Origin: Firmicutes bacterium UBA4981
GTDB taxonomy: Bacteria > Bacillota > SHA-98 > UBA4971
Direction of reading: 5' to 3'
Assembly: GCA_002398515.1 (NCBI GenBank)
Contig: DGZL01000157.1
Location: forward strand, 1-14,428
DNA: 14,428 bases
In this document: positions 6,367-13,428 of the stretch, one piece after another
Layout: each line of letters starts with the position of its first letter
Position numbering within the stretch: the first letter of the stretch is position 1
Notes under the pieces: model-generated
What the model was told of the DNA's origin: nothing
The model's database searches: none
Seen by the model: only the letters and a program-made list of their open reading frames with translations
Made by a program: the position numbers and the translations under genes

Positions 6367-8705
6367 GCCTGTTCACTTCCCCTCTTGCCCCGGGCTGCTC
6401 TAAGTGAATAACCTAGGAGCACTCGCTCAAGGTCCAACGGCAACCTGCGAATTCTCTTTCCGCAGGCGTTATACACTGCGTTAGCTATTGCAGGCGCCAG
6501 CAATTCGCATGTAGGTTCACCTATTGTTTTTGCTCCGTAGGGCCCGTATGAGTCGGGGTTTTCCACTATAATCGGAACAATTTCCGGTACGTCCATAGAT
6601 GTAGGAATGAGATACTCGTCGAAGTTTCGGGTCTTGGTGACGCCATCTTGAAGTTCCACTTCTTCTAAGATGCCATAACCCATTCCCATTGTGACACCGC
6701 CATATATCTGGCCTTCCACAGTAGCAGGGTTAATGGCACGGCCTACGTCATGCGCTGCCACGACCTTCAGGACCTTAACTTGCCCGGTATCACAATCCAC
6801 CTCAACTTCAGCTACCTGGCACCCGTAAACATACGTGAAGTATGCTTTGCCTTGTCCTGTCTTCTCGTCCCATGACACCTTTGGCGCCTGGTACCATCCG
6901 AGGGCAGCCATGAGTTGCCCTTTACCGTAAGCAGCCCTGGCTACGTCCCTGAAGTCCACGCACCTTGCAGGGTCTTCGTTTACATACATTTTTCCGCCGG
7001 CTGCTGTTATCTCTTCGTGCGGTGCATTAAGAAGTTCAGCAGCGACCCCGAAGAGTACCTCTCTTACCTTTTTCGCAGCATCCCGGACAGCGCTTCCGCC
7101 CATTGTTGTGCTGCGGGAAGCAACTGTAGCGCCGCTGTCAGGTATGACGGATGTATCCGTATCCATAAACACGATATCCTCAAACCTGCAACCAAGCTCT
7201 TCAGCTGCGATTTGTGAGAAGATAGTCTTAAGCCCTTGTCCGTTTTCTGCAAGCCCGGAATGTAGATATACGCTTCCGTCAGGTTGCACTGATACCAGCG
7301 CCCCTGCGGCGTCCACTCCTTCCGCGCCCAGGCTCACTCCGCGGTAACTTGCTGCAAAACCTACTCCGCGGACTTTCCCTCTCGCTGTCTTGTTTTTCGC
7401 ATAAGCCCTCTGTTTCTCGGAGTACCCTATGGCTTCGGTTGCTTTCTTGATGACATTCATCAGACTTACCGTATGCTCGTCTAAAACCTGCCCGCTGGCG
7501 GTTACAGAGCCTTGTTTGAACGCGTTCTTCAAACGGAATTCCAAGGGATCCATACCCAGCTCTTTGGCGAGTTCGTCCATGAGGGATTCTTGCGCAAATA
7601 TAATCTGCGGGCTTCCGAATCCTCTCATTGCGCCTGTATATGTGTTGTTTGTATAGACTCCGTATACATCTGTCTTGACGTTGGGAACTTCATACGGACC
7701 TGTTGCCTGGACGACGGAACGCCAGGTGACAAAAGGTGTCATTGAAGAGTAAGGGCCTGCGTCTGCCAGGATGTATATCTCCATTGCCAGGAGTCTGCCG
7801 TCACGGGTCGCTCCGACCTTATACTTCATGACATATGGGTGCCGCTTGTAGCTCTCAATGAGCGACTCTTCCCTGGTGTAGACTACCTTGACAGGCCGCC
7901 CGGTTTTCAAAGCTGCTACAGCAGCCCTGGCGCAGACTGCTGACACTACATCGTCTTTGCCTCCGAATGAGCCTCCCATGGCGCACTGGATTATTCTTAC
8001 CCTATTGAGGCTTACTCCAAGGACTTGAGCTACGTGTCGCCTGGCTGTGAAAGGGTTCTGGATGGATCCGTATATGGTGACATTACCGTCTACGGATCCC
8101 GGCACAGCGACAGCTGCTTCAGGTTCAATGTATGCATGTTCTATCAGCTGCGTGGTGTAGGTCCGCTCAAGGATGACATCTGACGCTTTGAACCCCTCTT
8201 CTACATTACCCTTTCTAAGGGGATAGTGGTTCACAATATTGCCGGGATAGTCTTTGTGAAGTTGGAGCGCGCCTTCAGATACAGCCTCCTCAACGTCAAA
8301 TATGGTTGGGAGTTCCTCGTATTCTACGCGTATCAGATCAAGGGCTCGATTTGCGATCTCAGGTGTCTCCGCTACGACCATGGCAATTGCGTCGCCTAAG
8401 TACATTGTCCGCGTGGATACGAAAATAGGCATATCAGGACGGACGGGCCCGATTGCCTGCGCTCCCGAAATATCGGCGTAGGTAATGACTGCAGCTACAC
8501 CAGGCGCCTCTTCCGCCTTACGGGTATCGAGCTCGAGGATCTTCGCATGTGGATACTTTGCCCGGAGAACTTGTCCGTAGAGCATTCTGTCAAAGGCGAG
8601 GTCGTCTGCAAACTCAGCTCTGCCTGTTACCTTCGTAGTGGCGTCTATTCGGCTTATTGGATGGTTCACTACGGTAAACGAGCTCATATTGTTCATCGCC
8701 TCCAT
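6363..8705 (-). CDS. molybdopterin-binding large subunit of a molybdenum hydroxylase, paralogue A
   Basis: This 780-residue protein is the catalytic subunit of a xanthine dehydrogenase-family hydroxylase. It has the N-terminal 'hammerhead' domain (about 18-130) followed by the cofactor domains. Cofactor and active-site landmarks, numbered here and aligned by eye to bovine xanthine oxidase, are Gln216 (Q767), MGGSFGGK with Asp251 (E802 position), Arg329 (R880), the AMRGFGSPQ loop with Arg361 and Phe363 (R912, F914), GQG at 489-491, and catalytic base Glu730 in TIGEP (E1261). It keeps the substrate arginine and so is the more xanthine-like of the two paralogues. It lies 14 bases after paralogue B and overlaps the FAD gene by four bases. 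The start is uncertain: ATGs occur at 8705, 8696 and 8687, and GGAGG (8699-8703) would serve the last one at 11 bases. Confidence 0.92.
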   Translation of the reverse strand: MEAMNNMSSFTVVNHPISRIDATTKVTGRAEFADDLAFDRMLYGQVLRAKYPHAKILELDTRKAEEAPGVAAVITYADISGAQAIGPVRPDMPIFVSTRTMYLGDAIAMVVAETPEIANRALDLIRVEYEELPTIFDVEEAVSEGALQLHKDYPGNIVNHYPLRKGNVEEGFKASDVILERTYTTQLIEHAYIEPEAAVAVPGSVDGNVTIYGSIQNPFTARRHVAQVLGVSLNRVRIIQCAMGGSFGGKDDVVSAVCARAAVAALKTGRPVKVVYTREESLIESYKRHPYVMKYKVGATRDGRLLAMEIYILADAGPYSSMTPFVTWRSVVQATGPYEVPNVKTDVYGVYTNNTYTGAMRGFGSPQIIFAQESLMDELAKELGMDPLEFRLKNAFKQGSVTASGQVLDEHTVSLMNVIKKATEAIGYSEKQRAYAKNKTARGKVRGVGFAASYRGVSLGAEGVDAAGALVSVQPDGSVYLHSGLAENGQGLKTIFSQIAAEELGCRFEDIVFMDTDTSVIPDSGATVASRSTTMGGSAVRDAAKKVREVLFGVAAELLNAPHEEITAAGGKMYVNEDPARCVDFRDVARAAYGKGQLMAALGWYQAPKVSWDEKTGQGKAYFTYVYGCQVAEVEVDCDTGQVKVLKVVAAHDVGRAINPATVEGQIYGGVTMGMGYGILEEVELQDGVTKTRNFDEYLIPTSMDVPEIVPIIVENPDSYGPYGAKTIGEPTCELLAPAIANAVYNACGKRIRRLPLDLERVLLGYSLRAARGKRGSEQA

Positions 8706-8719
8706 TCGCCTGCCATAGC

Positions 8720-11002
8720 CTAGGAAACCTCTCTACTTTTGAGCGCGGTATATACACGTTCAGGTGTGGCAGGAATTTGCTTTATCCATACCTTAACAGC
8801 ATCATGGATGGCATTGGTAATAGCAGGACTTATCGGGACACATACTGCTTCGCCTATACCCTTTGCGCCGAACGGTCCGGAAGGCTCGAGTTCTTCAGCG
8901 ATGATAGTCTCGATTTTACAAGGCATGTCTAGGCTGGTAGGTAGTATGTATGTAGAGAAGTTCCGAGTCAGGGTCATTCCTTCCTTGATGATTGTGTCCT
9001 CAGTCAAGGCATAGCCCATACCCATGACGACTCCGCCTTCGGATTGACCTTCCACTCCCTGTGGGTTTATAGCTTTGCCCGGATCAGGGACAGACACTGC
9101 TTCGATGACTTCAGTTTCACCTGTCAGGGTATTGACTTCAACTAAAGCTATCTGAGTGATATAGCTATAGAGCAGGTGAGGTATACCGACATAACCTTCA
9201 AGTTCGGTCTCTGAGACCGGCCATATGAAATGGCCTTCACTCTTTATTGACAACCCTCTTGCTGTGATATATTCAGCGATGTCCTTAAATGAAAGAATCT
9301 TGTCCGGGCAGGATTTCGAGACTATTTTGCCATGTCCGAAAGAGATATCATCTTCAGGCACACAAAGAATTTCAGCTGCTATAGGAGATATGGCATTATG
9401 AAGGTTTTGAACTGCATGCTTCAGCGCATTTCCGCCGGTATAGATAGAACGGGAAGCAGTGGATGTGCCTGAATCCAAGGTATGTCCTGTATCACCTGAT
9501 AACACCACTATGTCATCAACAGAACACCTTATATAGTCTGCAGCCATCTGTGCAAATGCAGTGGTGTTGCCCTGTCCTATTTCAGGACAACTGACACCTA
9601 TGGCAAACTGCCCGTTAGGTAGGAGTTCCACTGAGGCGGCACCGTAGTCGGGGAGTCCTTTCCCAAGGCCGCACCCTTGGAATGAGCAGGCTATACCAAT
9701 ACCGCGCTTCTTGTGAGGGGCGCTGGGCTTTGCCTTAAACTCTTCTTTGAGTTGCCAGAGCCTTGAGTTCTCCGCTGCTTCCAGTGTACGTAGCAGTCCC
9801 ACTGAAGCTTCCATTTGATGGCCTAAGGCAGCTATATCGCCGCTCCGCAAGGCGTTCCTTTTACGAATTTCCAGCTTATCCATGCCGAGTTTCTCTGCAA
9901 TCATGTCAAGTTGGGTCTCTACGGCAAAGGTGACCTGGTTCGCTCCGAATCCTCTAAACGCTCCTGCCACGCCGTTATTTGTGTATACGCAGAAGCCTTC
10001 CAATTTCACGTTTTCCACCCTGTACGCGCCGCAGGAGTGCTCTATTGCAAACCCAATAACCGGACCTCCGAGAGACGCGTATGCGCCTGTGTCAGAAACA
10101 ACCCTCGCTTCATTGGCGAGAATGGTTCCATCGGCTGCTGCTGCGGTTTTCATGTGGATTCTCATGGGGTGACGTTTCATCCCGGCAATAACTGACTCTT
10201 CCCGCGAAAGTACGATTTTCGCCGGGCGCCCTGTATGTAATACGAGAAGAGCCAGGTGTATTTGAACCGTAATCTCATCTTTACCGCCGAACGCTCCTCC
10301 GGTGGGTGTGTTGACTATACGGATTTTCCTTGGATTCATGCCGAGGGCCCGTGCTACCTGAAGTTGGTCTCTATACGGGTGCTGTCCCCCGCACCAAATA
10401 GTGATGTTCTTGTCCTCGTCTATAGCTGCTACTCCGCTTTCAGGCTCAAGAAAGGCATGCATCTGTCTAGGCGTAAAGTAGGTATTTTCAACTACAACCT
10501 GAGCTTCTTTGAATGCGGCCTCTACGTTACCTCGTTCGATCTTGACATGATTATGGAGATTTCCCGTCTCATGCACCTTAGGGGACGAGCTCAGCATTGC
10601 TTGTTCCGGGTCGCAAACGACAGGTAGAGGCTGATATTCAACTTCTATTAACTCCAGGGCACGTTCTGCTATTTCCTTTGATTCCGCTCCTACAAGAGCA
10701 ATAGCATCCCCCATGTATCGAACCTTATCACTGCATAACACCGGTTGATCCGGGATAGCTATACCGAACCCATTCAAGCCGGGGACGTCCTCATGAGTGA
10801 GGACTGTTACTACCCCGTCCAGCTCTTTCGCGCGTTTGGTGTTGATTTTCTTTATGAGGGCGTGAGGATGCTTGCTTCGTAGTACGGCCCCGTATATCAT
10901 ATTTGGAAAGGAAAGATCCGACATGTACTTGAGCACGCCTCGGACTTTATCCTTTGCGTCAATTCTTATGACGTCGGCACCAACCCATTCGGTCTTTGTC
11001 AT
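8720..11002 (-). CDS. molybdopterin-binding large subunit of a molybdenum hydroxylase, paralogue B
   Basis: This 760-residue protein is a second catalytic subunit of the same family with the same domain order. Landmarks are Gln207 (Q767), GGAFGGK with Asp242 (E802 position), the GAFRGFGANQ loop with Arg350 and Phe352, PEIGQG (473-478), and catalytic Glu718 in GIGEA. At the position of bovine Arg880, which contacts xanthine, it has Phe318 where paralogue A keeps Arg, so a different or less polar substrate is likely (inference). The ATG at 11002 has a strong binding site, GAGGAGGGGG at 11011-11020, eight bases upstream. It is preceded by the MoaD-like gene and a further FAD subunit but has no [2Fe-2S] gene next to it, so it may share the one at 5000-5497 or pair with paralogue A in a split or heterodimeric enzyme. 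Confidence 0.92.
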   Translation of the reverse strand: MTKTEWVGADVIRIDAKDKVRGVLKYMSDLSFPNMIYGAVLRSKHPHALIKKINTKRAKELDGVVTVLTHEDVPGLNGFGIAIPDQPVLCSDKVRYMGDAIALVGAESKEIAERALELIEVEYQPLPVVCDPEQAMLSSSPKVHETGNLHNHVKIERGNVEAAFKEAQVVVENTYFTPRQMHAFLEPESGVAAIDEDKNITIWCGGQHPYRDQLQVARALGMNPRKIRIVNTPTGGAFGGKDEITVQIHLALLVLHTGRPAKIVLSREESVIAGMKRHPMRIHMKTAAAADGTILANEARVVSDTGAYASLGGPVIGFAIEHSCGAYRVENVKLEGFCVYTNNGVAGAFRGFGANQVTFAVETQLDMIAEKLGMDKLEIRKRNALRSGDIAALGHQMEASVGLLRTLEAAENSRLWQLKEEFKAKPSAPHKKRGIGIACSFQGCGLGKGLPDYGAASVELLPNGQFAIGVSCPEIGQGNTTAFAQMAADYIRCSVDDIVVLSGDTGHTLDSGTSTASRSIYTGGNALKHAVQNLHNAISPIAAEILCVPEDDISFGHGKIVSKSCPDKILSFKDIAEYITARGLSIKSEGHFIWPVSETELEGYVGIPHLLYSYITQIALVEVNTLTGETEVIEAVSVPDPGKAINPQGVEGQSEGGVVMGMGYALTEDTIIKEGMTLTRNFSTYILPTSLDMPCKIETIIAEELEPSGPFGAKGIGEAVCVPISPAITNAIHDAVKVWIKQIPATPERVYTALKSREVS

Positions 11003-11057
11003 CTGTGTTACCCCCTCCTCATCTAGCTAGAGCCGTACTAAGCCTTCAGCCTCTCCC

Positions 11058-11285
11058 TTAACCACCGCCGGTCGGGGCCATAATGAGCACTTCGGCGTCG
11101 TCCGAGAGAGGCTCATCTTCATAGGCTCGCCTACCATTAATGAGGATGACAATGTAGATTCTGTCTTCGATTTTCAGGTGGTCCAGAAGACGGGCGAGTG
11201 TCGCGCCTTCCTCGAGTTCCAACTGGAATTTGTCTTTGTCTCTGTATTTTCGCATTGGACCGAAGAGACATACATTGACTTTCAC
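11058..11285 (-). CDS. MoaD/ThiS-like ubiquitin-fold sulfur-carrier protein
   Basis: This 75-residue protein has the size and pattern of the MoaD/ThiS family: an N-terminal strand KVNVCLFG, a middle helix TLARLLDHL, the strand VILINGR, and a C-terminal tail ending in Gly-Gly-Gly. In this family the terminal Gly-Gly is adenylated and converted to a thiocarboxylate that donates sulfur to molybdopterin, thiazole or cysteine synthesis. The GTG start overlaps the stop of the upstream FAD gene as GTGA; GGGGAGGG lies about 11 bases upstream. No MoaE, MoeB or ThiF partner is in the window. Its place inside a molybdenum-hydroxylase operon suggests a dedicated role in cofactor supply or sulfuration, or in sulfur delivery to the CysK-like enzyme, but neither is shown. 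Confidence 0.82.
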   Translation of the reverse strand: MKVNVCLFGPMRKYRDKDKFQLELEEGATLARLLDHLKIEDRIYIVILINGRRAYEDEPLSDDAEVLIMAPTGGG

Positions 11286-12151
11286 GCCTTCCGAACCCTC
11301 CCCATTTCAAGCAATCCTTCATATAGGAGATTGCATGCCATAACCTCGCGATAACCCTGGGAACCTCTTACATCCGTTATAGGAACGCAGTCGCGAAATG
11401 CAAGTTTCGAAATGTATTGGGCAGATTTCGGATCCAGTTTCATATTGCATATGGCCTTTTCCACTGTGCGTGCGCGAACTACTGTCGGCGCCACCGCGCC
11501 AAAGGCAATCCTGACGTCGGTGAAAAGCCCGGGTTCCTGACATCTTCCGGCAAACGCTACGCTTACTATTGATATTGCCAGTGATTTCCGTTGCCCCAGT
11601 TTTCTGAAGAACGAAACATACTCTTTACCCAACTTCGGAACTTTGACCCCAAGGACTATCTCGTCAAAAGCTAAGGCTGATTTCTTCGGGCCTTGGAAGA
11701 ACGACTCTATGGGTACTACTCGCTTCCCTTTTGGACCAATGATTTCGACAGACGCTTCCAGGACATATAGGGCAGGTATTGTGTCTCCTGCAGGTGACGC
11801 AGTAGAGATATTACCCCCTATAGTGCCCCTATTCCTTATCTGAGGGGATCCCACTTGAGCGCAGGCGTCGGCTAAGACGGGGGCAGTCTCCTTGACCACA
11901 GTTGACGAAGCTACTTCAGCATGTGTGGAGAGAGCGCCTATCCACACGTCGCCGCCTTCCGTTTCCCTTATTCCGCTAATCTCAGGGACACGTCCGATAT
12001 CTATCAGCGCTTTAGGAGATTTCAGTCTGTCTTTCAGCTCGACAACAAGGTCGGTGCCACCTGCGATTACTGCCGCTTCACGCCCCCACTTTCCAAGTAA
12101 TCCAAGGGCTTCGTCGATGCTTTCGGGAATTGCCACATGGAGTCTCGTCAT
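11282..12151 (-). CDS. FAD-binding subunit of a molybdenum hydroxylase (CoxM/XdhB type), copy 1
   Basis: This 289-residue medium subunit shows FAD motifs IAGGTD (29-34) and TIGGNISTASPAGD (110-123), the canonical pair for the family, together with VGSPQIRNRG just before the second motif. The start is set at the ATG at 12151, because GGGAG at 12160-12164 lies eight bases before it. A TTG at 12157 that would overlap the preA stop is only two bases from that site. The gene begins 2 bases after the preA-like stop codon and overlaps the MoaD-like start by four bases. By position it pairs with large subunit B, but no [2Fe-2S] gene accompanies it. Because it directly follows the PreA-like gene, it could link the hydroxylase to the flavin reductase chemistry (inference). 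Confidence 0.92.
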   Translation of the reverse strand: MTRLHVAIPESIDEALGLLGKWGREAAVIAGGTDLVVELKDRLKSPKALIDIGRVPEISGIRETEGGDVWIGALSTHAEVASSTVVKETAPVLADACAQVGSPQIRNRGTIGGNISTASPAGDTIPALYVLEASVEIIGPKGKRVVPIESFFQGPKKSALAFDEIVLGVKVPKLGKEYVSFFRKLGQRKSLAISIVSVAFAGRCQEPGLFTDVRIAFGAVAPTVVRARTVEKAICNMKLDPKSAQYISKLAFRDCVPITDVRGSQGYREVMACNLLYEGLLEMGRVRKA

Positions 12152-12153
12152 AC

Positions 12154-13353
12154 TCAACTCTCCCTTGGTTTAAGAGTTATGCACTCCTCGACCGGACACA
12201 CGGTCTCGCACATTCCGCAGCCTTTGCACTTGTCTTCATTAATGACGGGAATTCGCATCTCATCGAGGTCTATGGCTTGATGTGCTCCGTCCATACATGC
12301 GATGTAGCAGACATCGCACTTGACGCATGTTTCACGATTCACAGTAGAGACGACTTTATAATCCCTGGATAGTTTGGAGTGGTCGGCAATGTACGGCAAT
12401 GCCTTGCCAACCAGTTCCTTAACGGAGTTCATACCCTTCTCCTCGAGATAGACGGAGAGCCCGTCGATAAGGTCCTCAATAATCCTGAACCCGTTGTGCA
12501 TTACCGCTGTGCAGAGTTGAATGTTAGTAGCTCCTAAGAGGAGGAATTCCACTGCATCGCTCCACGTGCTGATTCCGCCTACCGCAGCTATGGGAATATC
12601 CACTGATTTGGCGATTTCAGCCACACACCTCAAGGTTACAGGTTTGATGGCAGGGCCTGAGTAGCCACCGTATGTGGAATACCCACCGACGTTGGGATAG
12701 GGTATGAATGTCTCAAGATCGACTCCTATCATACTTTTCAGCGTATTGATGGCGCATACTCCGTCAGCGCCTGACCTTTTTACTGCACGGGCTGCTGATG
12801 TAATGTCAGCAATCTGCGGGGTGAGTTTGATGACTATCGGCACCCTGGTTGCAGCTTCCTTCACCCAGCGGGCTGTGCGTTCCGTAAGCTCAGGGTCTTG
12901 TCCTATCGTTGAGCCCATGCCACGCTCAGGCATACCGTGCGGGCATGAGAAGCTACACTCGATAAGATCCACGCCGGCAGCTTCCAGGCGTCTCACCAGT
13001 TGTTGCCAGTCTTCTTTCTTTGCCCCCATGATGCTGGCAGCTACTACTTTGTCCGGGAACTCCTTCTTTAGGGCTTTTACGTCTTTTTCGACTTCGTCAA
13101 TATGTCGTTCGGAAATTAGGTCGATGTTCTGCAGTCCCATGAGTTTCTTGTCTTCCAAATCTATGCCTGACATCATGGGATAGACGAGTTCAACTACTTC
13201 TGTTTCCACTGATGTTGTTTTCAAGATTGCTCCGCCCCAACCGGCTTCAAACGCTCTTGCCACCATTTCAGCAGAGTCAGTGGTTGGCGCTGCAGCAAGG
13301 GTAAACGGGTTCGGGAACTTCACGCCACAGAATTCTAAAGATAAATCAACCAC
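12154..13353 (-). CDS. preA: PreA/dihydropyrimidine dehydrogenase-type FMN and [4Fe-4S] reductase
   Basis: This 399-residue protein matches the C-terminal half of mammalian dihydropyrimidine dehydrogenase and E. coli PreA. The FMN TIM barrel fills about 1-300, with Lys45 in LKTTS, KLTP (177-180), AINT (201-204) and AVGG (257-260). The catalytic loop SCPHGMPERGMG carries the proton-donor Cys137. Two [4Fe-4S] clusters are bound at the C terminus by Cys343/346/349/353 and Cys376/379/382/386. DPD pyrimidine ligands are kept at Asn77 (N609) and Asn203-Thr204 (N736-T737), but the position of N668 is Ser134. The GTG start has GGAGGG seven bases upstream (13361-13366). With the upstream PreT-like gene it should form an NAD(P)H-dependent ring reductase. 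The Ser change and the operon suggest a heterocycle other than uracil or thymine (inference). Confidence 0.93.
   Translation of the reverse strand: MVDLSLEFCGVKFPNPFTLAAAPTTDSAEMVARAFEAGWGGAILKTTSVETEVVELVYPMMSGIDLEDKKLMGLQNIDLISERHIDEVEKDVKALKKEFPDKVVAASIMGAKKEDWQQLVRRLEAAGVDLIECSFSCPHGMPERGMGSTIGQDPELTERTARWVKEAATRVPIVIKLTPQIADITSAARAVKRSGADGVCAINTLKSMIGVDLETFIPYPNVGGYSTYGGYSGPAIKPVTLRCVAEIAKSVDIPIAAVGGISTWSDAVEFLLLGATNIQLCTAVMHNGFRIIEDLIDGLSVYLEEKGMNSVKELVGKALPYIADHSKLSRDYKVVSTVNRETCVKCDVCYIACMDGAHQAIDLDEMRIPVINEDKCKGCGMCETVCPVEECITLKPRES
12160..12164 (-). promoter_or_regulatory. ribosome binding site selecting the ATG of FAD subunit copy 1
   Basis: GGGAG on the minus strand, inside the last codons of the PreA-like gene, lies eight bases before the ATG at 12151 and only two before the TTG at 12157. 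The ATG is therefore the better start. Confidence 0.5.
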
Positions 13354-13360
13354 GTACGGT

Positions 13361-13366
13361 CCCTCC
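13361..13366 (-). promoter_or_regulatory. ribosome binding site supporting the GTG start of the PreA-like gene
   Basis: GGAGGG on the minus strand lies seven bases before the GTG at 13353. The 75-base gap between the PreT-like and PreA-like genes otherwise shows no hairpin or promoter that I can support. Confidence 0.6.
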
Positions 13367-13428
13367 TCGTATTAGTTTTGAACCTTTCCACGACCAAAGT
13401 CACAAGTGTGCGGCCGACATTTCATCTC

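Noticed and set aside
6363..11002. Two large subunits as a frameshifted or split single gene
   Set aside because: Each is full length with its own hammerhead domain, cofactor loops and catalytic Glu; they are paralogues.
13354..13428. Internal promoter or riboswitch in the 75-base gap between the PreT-like and PreA-like genes
   Set aside because: Only a ribosome binding site could be supported; no hairpin or clear -35/-10 pair was seen.
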